From Planctomycetota bacterium (lineage in GTDB: Bacteria > Planctomycetota > PLA2 > JAEUHO01): a stretch of 50,860 nucleotides of DNA. Below the pieces are notes generated by a model. The model searched no databases. It saw nothing but the letters and a program-made list of their open reading frames with translations, and had not been told where the DNA came from. The translations under genes were made by a program, and so were the position numbers. Location: the NCBI GenBank assembly GCA_028281445.1, contig JANQJW010000129.1, positions 1 through 50,860 on the forward strand, in the 5' to 3' direction. Below, one piece after another: positions 34,507 through 42,208 of the stretch. Numbering within the stretch: position 1 is the stretch's first letter; every line of letters begins with the position of its first letter.

Positions 34507-37290
34507 ATGGGTGTGGAGGCCCTGTTGCCCGGACGTCATCCCACCTTCGACGAGCTTGCCGTTCACGCCGATGGCCTGCGGCGCCTCGCGCGCGTACTCG
34601 TCAAGGACGCCTCGTCGGCCGACGACCTGGTGCAGGACACACTCGTTGCAGCGGTGCAGAGCCCAACGGGACCGCGCGGCGGCCTACGCGCCTGGCTTCG
34701 TGGCATCGCACGCAACCTCGCGCGCAAGCAGTACCGCGACACCGATCGGCGCCTTCGGCGGGAGCGGGCAGCAGCGACGCCGGAGGGGCGCCCGGGAACC
34801 GCAGAAGCGGCAGCGGGGATCGAGATCCAGCGCCGGGTGATCGAGCTGCTCGACGAGCTGCCCGAGCGCCAGCGCACGGCGCTCTACCTGCGCTACTTCG
34901 AGGATCTGCCGCCGCGACGCATCGCCGAGCGCATAGCCTGTCCCGTGGCCACCGTTCACACCTACATCCGTCGCGGGCGCGAACAGATGCGCGCGGCTCT
35001 CGATCGATCGGCGCTCGGCGGACGCGCACGCTGGCTCCTCGCGCTCGCGCCGATAGCGCGGCCGCCCCGCGTGCTTGCAGCGATCGGAGGAAGCATCGCG
35101 ATGAAGAAGGCCGTCACTGCATGCGCTGCCGCGGGTCTCCTGCTTCTGGGGGCCTGGTTGGTATGGGACCTCGTTCTCCGGCCTGACGAGGCACCGGCGG
35201 GGGGCTCGGCGCTCCTCGAGGCCGAAGCGCCGGCCAAGCCGGGCCTGGACCCCGCCGCGCTCCTGCCGAAGCCCTCATCTGCGCCAGAAGCCGAGGCCGA
35301 CGATCCGCTCCCCGTGCGCCACCTGCTCACCGTGCGTCTGCAGACGCCTGACGGCGAGGTGCTTCCGGGCACCGCGCGCGTCGTCACCGAGCCCATCCGA
35401 GACATGCGCCCGGGCGAGCGCTGGGACGGCAGCGACTTCACCGTCGAGACAACCGCTTCGTCCTGGCCGCACGAAGCCGACATCTCTGCGCTCTTCGCCG
35501 AACACCAGCAACCGATGGTGGAGCTCGAGATCGAGCTGGACCACCCTGCGTACTTGCCCGTCCGCCACCGCTTCAAGTTGGGCATGGCAACGCCCGAACA
35601 CGACGCCAATGATCTGCGCTACACGGCGACGCTTCTCGTGCGCAAGGCGGCGGTGCTGGAAGGGCGTGTGCTCGACACCGCAGGTCTTGCGGTGCCGGGA
35701 GCGCACGTCGGGGCGTGGCCGACGGGCTTCAAGCGCCATGGGCGGCCTGTCGGCCAGACGACGGCGGACGAAGCCGGCCGCTATCGCCTGCGCGTACCCG
35801 GCGGCTTCCTCTACGCCGTCGTGGCGGCGAAGCGCGGGATGCGTCCGGGTCGTGTCAAAGCGAGCATCGCGCGGGGCGGCACCGCATCCCTCGAGGACAT
35901 CGTCCTTGCGCCGGGCTGCGAGTTGGCCGGTCGGCTACTGCTGAATGATATGCCGGTACGGGGCGCGGCGATCTCGGTGCAGCGGGTCCAGAACGGGGAG
36001 ACGGCCGCGGGCATCTACGAAGGTTGGTACCAACCCGGACTCTCGTTCACCTTCGAGTCCTGGCACGGGCCGATGGACCGCCACTACCTCGCCGCAGTCG
36101 GCGTGCGCGACACGGCGGACGGGGTCGGGTCGGCAAAGGCCGCTACCGTCACGGATGCCGATGGGCGCTTCGTGCTGCCGGGCTTGAGTCCGGGCCGCCA
36201 CCGCGTGCGCCTCGAGCCCTGGATCCGCCCCGGCTTCATCCACCGCAGCCTGATCGAGAAGAAGCTGATCGTCGACGCGCCCGACGCGGACGTCGCCGTC
36301 AAGCTGGTCGGATCGCTCGTCCGTTTCGAGGTTCGCGCCGGAGACGAACGGCTTGCGGATGCAGCGGTGCGTGTCGGGATCGGAGGCAAGGTCCATGGTC
36401 TGACGGACGAGCAGCTGGCAGAGCTCGCCAAGGAGGTCGACGACCCCGAAGAGCTGGCGTCGCTCGGCGAGCACCGCACGACGGTGCGCACGGCGGAGGA
36501 TGGGAAGACCACGCCGCTGCTCGTGCCGCCGGATCGCGAGCTGCGGATCTCGGTCCATCGCGACGGGTACGTAGCCCGGCAGCTGCGCCTCGTCTCCAAG
36601 CCGGCGGGTGCGTCGTGGACGCACCGGATCGACCTGGAGCCGGAGGAGGTGACCGTCGACGAGGAGACCGGCGAGCCGGCGCCGACACGCGGGTCACTCG
36701 CTGTCGAGCTGAAGACCCCGGACAATGCGCGGGTACCGCGCGTGACCGTAGGTGTCTTCCGGGACGCCAAGTGGCCGTACCCCGAGTGGCGTCGGCGCGC
36801 GAAGAGCACTGACAACACTTTCCGCGTCGACAACATCCCGCCCGGCACGTGGCGCATCGTGGTGCGTCCCGGCGGTACGTGGGCGGGCGCCGAGGCCTTC
36901 TGGCTCGACGCCGAGACGACCGTGACGATCAAGGCGGGCGAGGTCGCGCGCACGACGGTCGCGTCGCGCCGCGGCGGCCGGCTGCGCCTGACCGTGCGCG
37001 ACGCAGCAGGACGCGAATCGAACGCACGCGCGCGCATCCTCGATGCCGAGGGCAACGCGGTGCCGGTGAAGTTCGTCTGGCGCGTCAGCGGGGGGACAGG
37101 TTTGGGCGGGAGCGGTCTCGCCGTGCCCGGTCCCAATGAGGTCGCTCGTGTTCTCCCGCCCGGACGCTACACGGTCGAGTTCAGTCGCAACCGGTTGAAG
37201 CCCGGTGAGGTCGCACCGGTCCGCAGGGAGATCGTCCTTCGCCCGGGCGAGCTGATCGATCTCGACGTTCAGCTGTCGTCAGACGGCTGA
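34507..37290 (+). CDS. ECF-type sigma factor fused to membrane segment and carboxypeptidase-regulatory-like domains
   Basis: This protein of 927 aa joins a sigma factor to an external part. Sigma region 2 (about 10-75) includes LVKDASSADDLVQDTLVAA and the Arg/Trp-rich RAWLRGIARN. Region 4 (about 113-165) has LPERQRTALYLRYFEDLP and the helix-turn-helix ending VHTYIRRGREQMR. A membrane segment (about 203-222, TACAAAGLLLLGAWLVWDLV) follows. The rest consists of several beta-sandwich domains of the CarboxypepD_reg type (for example VLEGRVLDTAGLAVPGAHV and TDADGRFVLPGLSPGRHRV). An ATG at 35101, preceded by GGAGGA at 35086-35091, could start the membrane protein separately. The 3' end overlaps endonuclease III by 12 bases. 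Confidence 0.88.
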   Translation: MGVEALLPGRHPTFDELAVHADGLRRLARVLVKDASSADDLVQDTLVAAVQSPTGPRGGLRAWLRGIARNLARKQYRDTDRRLRRERAAATPEGRPGTAEAAAGIEIQRRVIELLDELPERQRTALYLRYFEDLPPRRIAERIACPVATVHTYIRRGREQMRAALDRSALGGRARWLLALAPIARPPRVLAAIGGSIAMKKAVTACAAAGLLLLGAWLVWDLVLRPDEAPAGGSALLEAEAPAKPGLDPAALLPKPSSAPEAEADDPLPVRHLLTVRLQTPDGEVLPGTARVVTEPIRDMRPGERWDGSDFTVETTASSWPHEADISALFAEHQQPMVELEIELDHPAYLPVRHRFKLGMATPEHDANDLRYTATLLVRKAAVLEGRVLDTAGLAVPGAHVGAWPTGFKRHGRPVGQTTADEAGRYRLRVPGGFLYAVVAAKRGMRPGRVKASIARGGTASLEDIVLAPGCELAGRLLLNDMPVRGAAISVQRVQNGETAAGIYEGWYQPGLSFTFESWHGPMDRHYLAAVGVRDTADGVGSAKAATVTDADGRFVLPGLSPGRHRVRLEPWIRPGFIHRSLIEKKLIVDAPDADVAVKLVGSLVRFEVRAGDERLADAAVRVGIGGKVHGLTDEQLAELAKEVDDPEELASLGEHRTTVRTAEDGKTTPLLVPPDRELRISVHRDGYVARQLRLVSKPAGASWTHRIDLEPEEVTVDEETGEPAPTRGSLAVELKTPDNARVPRVTVGVFRDAKWPYPEWRRRAKSTDNTFRVDNIPPGTWRIVVRPGGTWAGAEAFWLDAETTVTIKAGEVARTTVASRRGGRLRLTVRDAAGRESNARARILDAEGNAVPVKFVWRVSGGTGLGGSGLAVPGPNEVARVLPPGRYTVEFSRNRLKPGEVAPVRREIVLRPGELIDLDVQLSSDG
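35086..35103 (+). promoter_or_regulatory. Internal ribosome binding site and ATG inside the sigma fusion gene
   Basis: GGAGGA at 35086-35091 stands 9 bases before an in-frame ATG at 35101. From this ATG the protein begins MKKAVTACAAAGLLLLGAWL, a textbook signal anchor. Independent translation of the external part is therefore possible. Confidence 0.5.
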
Positions 37291-38007
37291 CGACGGACAC
37301 AGCCGATTCAGCGGGCACTCGCCGCACTGCGGCCGCCGCGCGATGCAGATGCGGCGGCCGTGGTGGATGAGCATGTGGCTCAAGTTGACCCACACCTCCT
37401 GGGGATGGAGCGCCATCAAGTCCTTCTCGATGTGGACCGGGTCGTTCTTCTTCGTCCAGCCGAGCAGGCCGCTGATGCGCTTGACGTGCGTGTCCACGAC
37501 GACGCCGTCTGCAAGGCCCCAGATCACGCCACGCACCACGTTGGCCGTCTTGCGCGCGACGCCCGGCAGCGACAGCAGGTCGTCCATGTCTTGGGGGATC
37601 TCGCCACCGTAGACCTCGCTCACGCGCTCGGCCATTCCGATCAGGTTCTTCGCCTTGTTGCGGAAGAAGCCGGTGCTACGCACGACGTCCTCGACCTCTT
37701 CCTGAGGCGCACGCGCCAACGCAGCAGGCGTCGGCCAACGATGGAACAACTCCGGCGTGGTCATGTTGACGCGCTCGTCGGTGCACTGCGCGCTCAGGAT
37801 CGTCGCAGCCGTCAGCTCGAAGGCGTTGCGGTGGTTCAGCGCGCACTCGGCATTCGGGTACGTCTCCTCCAGCGTGACCACGACGCGCGCGGCCTTGAGG
37901 CGCGCCGCCCGCGGTGCCTTCCGGGGCGCGTAGCCGCGGGTCTTCTTCTTGGCGGCCTTCTTGGAAGCCCTGGCCTTCTTCTTCGCTGCCTTCTTGCGCG
38001 CGGCCAT
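37279..38007 (-). CDS. nth: Endonuclease III with Lys/Ala-rich N-terminal tail
   Basis: This base-excision-repair DNA glycosylase/AP lyase is 242 aa. The helix-hairpin-helix motif LPGVARKTANVV carries the catalytic lysine (K153), and VVDTHVKRIS carries the catalytic aspartate (D172). The 4Fe-4S loop is Cys221-x6-Cys228-x2-Cys231-x5-Cys237. The first 40 residues are a Lys/Ala/Arg-rich, histone-H1-like tail (KKAAKKKARASKKAAKKK) not present in most bacterial homologues; it may bind DNA non-specifically. The ATG at 38007 overlaps the TGA of the upstream PolX-like gene by one base, so translation is coupled. The gene end overlaps the sigma fusion gene convergently. Confidence 0.95.
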   Translation of the reverse strand: MAARKKAAKKKARASKKAAKKKTRGYAPRKAPRAARLKAARVVVTLEETYPNAECALNHRNAFELTAATILSAQCTDERVNMTTPELFHRWPTPAALARAPQEEVEDVVRSTGFFRNKAKNLIGMAERVSEVYGGEIPQDMDDLLSLPGVARKTANVVRGVIWGLADGVVVDTHVKRISGLLGWTKKNDPVHIEKDLMALHPQEVWVNLSHMLIHHGRRICIARRPQCGECPLNRLCPSSAV

Positions 38008-38981
38008 CAGCGATTCGCCTCGCACCACGCGGCGAACACATCGGGCTCGAGCGTGTTCAGCACGGCGCACACCCGCCACGCACCGCGCCGCGCGGCACCG
38101 AGCGCGGGAATCGCCTTGTCGATGTCCGACGGGCGCTCGATCGCGGCCGTCGTCAGGACCTTGCTTCCCGAGGCTTGCGCGGATTCGTGCCAATCCCGCG
38201 CCGGATCCTCACCCTCGCGGATCTGCAGCGGCTCGCCGATCTCGCAGAGCGGGAACACACGAATGGGCCGCTCGTCTTCCAGGAGCTGCGCCTGGATCTC
38301 CACCGCTTTCTCCGGCGTCGTGTCGGCCACGACCCAGACGTAGCCCTCCTGCGCCGCGCGCAACACGACGTCGTACAGCGAGAACGCGGAGCCCTCGGGT
38401 ACACGAATCGTCGCGAGGCCCTTCACGTCGAACATCGTGACGAGGTCGTCGGGCACCGCAGAGAGGTTCGCGTCGTGGCGCAGCTCGGGCGGGCGGTAGG
38501 GGAGCCCGACGTGCGCGTAGATCTCCTCCTCTGTCGAGAGCTCGACTCGTTCTTCGTCGCGGAAGAGGCCGTCGGACGTCAGCCGCAGGCCCCTTGACGC
38601 GGCATGACGTCGCACCGCCTCGACGTGCTCGACGTCGCCCGTGTGCTCGAACAGCGCCGTCACGAAAGACGGATCCTCGGCGGGATAGACGCGCAGCGAC
38701 ACGAGCGCATCCCCCTTCATGCGCGCGAAGACCTGTCCGGGCGTACGGACGACCACCTCCTCGCAGAAGGCCGGATCGGCGAAGGCTGCGAGCAGGGCGT
38801 CCGGGTCATGGGCGGTCGCCATCAGCCCGACCCAGCCCACGGTGGGCTCCATGCGACGGATCTCGCCGGTCACACCGAGCCGTAGTGCCGTCGGCTCGCG
38901 CTGCAGGCGCCCCAGTACGCGGCTGGCGACGTCGCGGGCGTCGGCCAGGGAGAGGCGCGCGGCGGGCGGGGCGGGGTTCAC
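38007..38981 (-). CDS. PolX-like protein lacking catalytic residues
   Basis: This protein of 324 aa aligns by eye with bacterial DNA polymerase X. The palm/thumb part is recognisable (VTGEIRRMEPTVG, FEHTGDVEHVEAVRRHAASRGL, DGLFRDEE, EEEIYAHVGLPYRPPELR). However, the Asp-x-Asp of the palm is W50/G52, and the third aspartate is S95. The C-terminal part (about 185-324) corresponds to the start of a PHP domain, but the metal histidines are gone (T191, R193 and T221 at the expected positions) and the domain is short. The start is GTG at 38981. Coupling to nth suggests a repair-related, non-enzymatic role, for example DNA binding. The alignment is by eye. Confidence 0.72.
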   Translation of the reverse strand: MNPAPPAARLSLADARDVASRVLGRLQREPTALRLGVTGEIRRMEPTVGWVGLMATAHDPDALLAAFADPAFCEEVVVRTPGQVFARMKGDALVSLRVYPAEDPSFVTALFEHTGDVEHVEAVRRHAASRGLRLTSDGLFRDEERVELSTEEEIYAHVGLPYRPPELRHDANLSAVPDDLVTMFDVKGLATIRVPEGSAFSLYDVVLRAAQEGYVWVVADTTPEKAVEIQAQLLEDERPIRVFPLCEIGEPLQIREGEDPARDWHESAQASGSKVLTTAAIERPSDIDKAIPALGAARRGAWRVCAVLNTLEPDVFAAWCEANR

Positions 38982-39032
38982 CGCCGGATCGTATCCGCTT
39001 TGCCTTCGAGGGCCCCCCCGCGCGGCTACCGT

Positions 39033-39743
39033 ATGCCCATGCGCGTACGCGGCGACATCCTCGTGACCGTGGTCATCGTCCTCCTTGGGACCCTGGGCGT
39101 GCTGCTCCAGCTCGGCGACCCGTTCGGCTGGTACGAGGAAGAGCCCATTCGGAAGCTGGACATGGGCGAGGTGCTCGAGGTCGACTTCACGCTCAGCGAC
39201 GTCAGCAACATCCCGCTGCAGCAGAACCTCATGAGCTGGTACGGGAAGAAGGCGACTGTCCTCTACACGTGGAGCGTGCCGTGCCCGTGCGTCGACCTCG
39301 TCGACAAGCGCCTCAAGCCGCTCTACGAGAAGATGGGGCCGGAGCAGGGCGTCTCGTGGATCGCAATCGCCGGGGATCCGACGGACGGCCGCGCCAACAT
39401 CCGGCTGAAGATGCAGAAGATCAAGGCGTTCTACCGCCTGCTCGTGGACCCGGATCAGCTCGTGATCCGCCGGCTCGGGCTCTTTCACGCGGCCATGATT
39501 GCGGTGCTCGACGGCGAGGGCCGCATCGTCTACCGCGGCGCGATCGACGCCGACTACGACGAAGGCAAGGCCGAGTTCCTCGAGGAGGCGCTCACGGCCG
39601 TTGTCGAGGGACGGCCGGTGCCGGTGCCCGAACGCGCGTGGACCTACGGGTGCGAGTTCGCGGTGCCCGAGTCGTGCATCGAGTACCAGCGCGAGGGGCT
39701 CCCGACGACGGACGAGGGCCTCGGGACGGCAAAGCAGCCCTGA
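39033..39743 (+). CDS. Membrane-anchored thioredoxin-like protein (CPC motif)
   Basis: This protein of 236 aa has an N-terminal membrane anchor (ILVTVVIVLLGTLGVLL) and a thioredoxin-fold domain on the outside. The motif VPCPCVDLVDKRL puts two cysteines (Cys84, Cys86) where redoxins or SCO proteins have CxxC or CxxxC. Later blocks, GVSWIAIAGDPTDGRAN and FHAAMIAVLDGEGRIVYRGAI, fit a redoxin. It is followed by cbb3 oxidase genes 108 bases later, which suggests copper delivery or thiol maintenance for the oxidase, as SCO does; this is inference. The start is uncertain (ATG 39033 or 39039) and the ribosome binding site is weak. Confidence 0.72.
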   Translation: MPMRVRGDILVTVVIVLLGTLGVLLQLGDPFGWYEEEPIRKLDMGEVLEVDFTLSDVSNIPLQQNLMSWYGKKATVLYTWSVPCPCVDLVDKRLKPLYEKMGPEQGVSWIAIAGDPTDGRANIRLKMQKIKAFYRLLVDPDQLVIRRLGLFHAAMIAVLDGEGRIVYRGAIDADYDEGKAEFLEEALTAVVEGRPVPVPERAWTYGCEFAVPESCIEYQREGLPTTDEGLGTAKQP

Positions 39744-39851
39744 ACAGCGCCCCGTAGGCCTGATTTCTGGGCTCCAGCCTGCATTGCTCACGTCGGAACG
39801 CGCTGCTACCTTCCCACGACCTCGAGGTCTCCCTGGGAGCGGAACGTCCAC

Positions 39852-41264
39852 GTGAAGATCCCCGTCGGCATTCCCGTCTTCGTCGCCGCCGCCGGCACGG
39901 ATCCGCGCTTCGCCAAGATGGTGAGCCGCTACCTCTTGAGCGCGGGCGTCTGGCTCATCATCGCCAGCGCCGTCGGGCTGCTCGAGGCCTTTCGCCTGGT
40001 CAACCCGGAGCTCATCGCCGACGTCGAGTGGCTGACCTTCGGCCGTCTCCGCCCGGTCCACACGATGACCGCGCTCTTCGGCTGGTCGTCGCTCGCTCTC
40101 GTGGGCCTGGCGTTCTACGTCGTCGCCAAGTCGGCCTGGCTGCCGATGAACGAGCCGCTCAAGAAGGCCGAGTACTTCTTCGCCAACCTCGCGCTGTTGC
40201 TCTGGAACGTCGGTGTCGGCCTCGGCATCGTCGTGATGTGCGGCGGCGACATCAACTCGGGCCGCGAGTACCGCGAGTACCCGTGGTACGCGATGGCGCC
40301 CATCTTCGCGGCCGTCGGCATCTGCGGCGTCATCTTCTACCGCCTGATCGCGCGCCGCCGCGTCGAGGGCATCTACATCTCCTGCTGGTTCGTCCTCGCC
40401 GCGAGCTTCTGGGTCGCCATCGTCGTCTTGATGGGCTACCAGACGTGGTGGAAGGTCGGCCTCACCGACCGCATCATCGACGGCTACTACATCCACAACG
40501 CCGTCGGTATGTGGTTCACGCCGCTTGCCGTGGGCCTGACGTACTACGCCCTGCCCAAGCTGCTGAACAAGCCCATCTACTCGTATGCGCTCGGCGTGCT
40601 TGGCTTCTTCGCGCACCTCGTCTTCTACACGGTCATCGGCACACACCACTACATCCACACGCCGATCCCCGCGGCGCTCCAGACGACCTCCGTCATCTTC
40701 AGCGTGGCGATGATCGTTCCCGTCTGGGCGAGCACGGGCAACTTCCTCATGACGATGAAGGGCGAGCGCCTGGCCATCTCGCACAGCTACTCGCTGCCGT
40801 TCATCTTCGTCGGCACGGTCGGCTACGGGCTCGCCTCGCTGCAGGGCTCGGCCGAGTCGCTGCCGTCCGTGCAGGAGATCCTGCACCTGACGCACTACAC
40901 GGTCGGCCACGCGCACTTTGCGATGTACGTGTTCGTCACCTTCCTGATTTGGGGCTGCATCTACGGCCTCGTGCCGCGCATGACCGGCCGCGAGCCGCCG
41001 GTGCTTCTCGTGGGCATCCACTTCTGGCTGGCGCTGTCGGGCATCGCCGTCTACGTCGTCGGTCTCTGCGCCGGCGGCCACGTGCAGGGCGACTCCTGGG
41101 TGGACGGCGAGCCGTTCATGGCGTCCGTGCGCAAGACGATTCCCTACATGGTCTGGCGAGCGGTCGGGGGCTCGCTGATGATGGCGTCTCACCTGTTGTT
41201 CTTCATCGCGCTGTGGCGCATGCGCCCGGGCGCCTTCACCATGGCCTTTGGCGACCGGAGCTGA
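39852..41264 (+). CDS. ccoN: cbb3-type cytochrome c oxidase subunit I
   Basis: This catalytic subunit (470 aa) of the high-affinity cbb3 oxidase reduces O2 to water and pumps protons. It is an integral membrane protein with about 12 helices. Visible haem and CuB ligands include RPVHTMTALFGW, YIHNAVGMW, the paired histidines in GTHHYIHTPIP, and VGHAHFAMYVF. The start is GTG at 39852 with GGGAGCGGA upstream. ccoO follows 2 bases after the stop. The cluster order is ccoN, ccoO, ccoQ-like, CcoP-like, then a repeat lipoprotein. No ccoG, ccoI, ccoS or FNR-type site was found in this window. Confidence 0.95.
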   Translation: MKIPVGIPVFVAAAGTDPRFAKMVSRYLLSAGVWLIIASAVGLLEAFRLVNPELIADVEWLTFGRLRPVHTMTALFGWSSLALVGLAFYVVAKSAWLPMNEPLKKAEYFFANLALLLWNVGVGLGIVVMCGGDINSGREYREYPWYAMAPIFAAVGICGVIFYRLIARRRVEGIYISCWFVLAASFWVAIVVLMGYQTWWKVGLTDRIIDGYYIHNAVGMWFTPLAVGLTYYALPKLLNKPIYSYALGVLGFFAHLVFYTVIGTHHYIHTPIPAALQTTSVIFSVAMIVPVWASTGNFLMTMKGERLAISHSYSLPFIFVGTVGYGLASLQGSAESLPSVQEILHLTHYTVGHAHFAMYVFVTFLIWGCIYGLVPRMTGREPPVLLVGIHFWLALSGIAVYVVGLCAGGHVQGDSWVDGEPFMASVRKTIPYMVWRAVGGSLMMASHLLFFIALWRMRPGAFTMAFGDRS

Positions 41265-41266
41265 GC

Positions 41267-41923
41267 ATGGTGAACATCCACACCAGTCACCGGTTGCTCT
41301 TCATCCTCCCGGCCACGATCTACCTGATCCTCGTCTTCGTCTGCGCGATCTGGCCGGCGCTGATCCAGCAGGAGCTCGATCAGGCCGTGCCGAAGCCGTT
41401 CCCCAACGAGCTGGCCGACCGCGGGCGTGAGCTCTACCGGTCCTACAACTGCGTCACCTGCCACACGCAGCAGATCCGCGCCGACCATCGGATCCACAAG
41501 GAGGTCGACGGGGTTCGCGTCGTGCCCGTCCTGAAGGCCGACGCGCGCTTCGGCCAGGAGATCGCTACGCAGGCCGAGGAGTACGCCCACCACGAGCCGC
41601 CGCTCATGGGGACGCAGCGCACGGGACCCGACCTCATGTCCGTGGGCGCGCGCCTGCCCGACGCGCAGTGGCACTACTGGCACCTCTACAACCCGCAGTC
41701 GGTCTCCCCCGGTTCGATCATGCCGCCGCACCGCTTCCTCTTCACGACGACGCGTCCCCCGGCCGACCAGGAGTTCGACTTCGAGAAAGTCCACCTCATC
41801 AAGGGCCTGGGCGTGCCGAAGGGCAAGGAGCTGTGGGCCACGCCGGATGCCAAGGCGCTGGTCGAGTACCTGATCTCGCTCACGCGCGAGGGCGTCGTCC
41901 AGGCCGAAGAGGCGGGTGGCTAG
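41267..41923 (+). CDS. ccoO: cbb3-type cytochrome c oxidase subunit II, monohaem cytochrome c
   Basis: This membrane-anchored monohaem cytochrome c of 218 aa passes electrons to CcoN. The N-terminal helix LLFILPATIYLILVFVCAIW is followed by the haem motif CVTCHTQQIR in the periplasm. A methionine ligand is likely in GSIMPPHRFLF. The ATG at 41267 has GGAG about 7 bases before it. The TAG stop directly abuts the ATG of the next gene. Confidence 0.95.
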   Translation: MVNIHTSHRLLFILPATIYLILVFVCAIWPALIQQELDQAVPKPFPNELADRGRELYRSYNCVTCHTQQIRADHRIHKEVDGVRVVPVLKADARFGQEIATQAEEYAHHEPPLMGTQRTGPDLMSVGARLPDAQWHYWHLYNPQSVSPGSIMPPHRFLFTTTRPPADQEFDFEKVHLIKGLGVPKGKELWATPDAKALVEYLISLTREGVVQAEEAGG

Positions 41924-42208
41924 ATGTGCGGCCTGCTGGCCTCCCTGCTCGCTGAGCACCGGATCCCGGTCTGGGAGGAGTTCGACGGCCTGACGTGGTC
42001 GATCGTCATTGCTGCGGGGCTCATCGCGAGCTGGGTGATCTGGAAGGCCGTGCACTACACGATGCACCCGGGCGAGACCGAAGAGGACCATATCAAGCGC
42101 TCGATCCTCAATGAGCCCGACACCGTGGATGTGCAGATATCGTCTGGAGATTCGAGTGGGTCCGGCTCGCGCCCCGATGCCCCCTCGGCGAACGGAGCCT
42201 GTCGTTGA
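41924..42208 (+). CDS. CcoQ-like small membrane protein of the cbb3 oxidase
   Basis: This protein of 94 aa has one membrane helix (WSIVIAAGLIASWVIWKAV) and a cytoplasmic HYTMHPGETEEDHIKRSIL segment. That segment resembles CcoQ/FixQ-type subunits and neighbouring N-termini of CcoP. A Ser/Gly/Pro-rich tail follows. The start follows ccoO without a gap, and the stop overlaps the next ATG by one base (TGATG). The label is based on context and the short motif. Confidence 0.7.
   Translation: MCGLLASLLAEHRIPVWEEFDGLTWSIVIAAGLIASWVIWKAVHYTMHPGETEEDHIKRSILNEPDTVDVQISSGDSSGSGSRPDAPSANGACR

Noticed and set aside
38982..41192. Long minus-strand frame upstream of the PolX-like gene
   Set aside because: It is antisense to the thioredoxin-like gene and ccoN. 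The plus-strand genes have clear motifs, and the extension has none.
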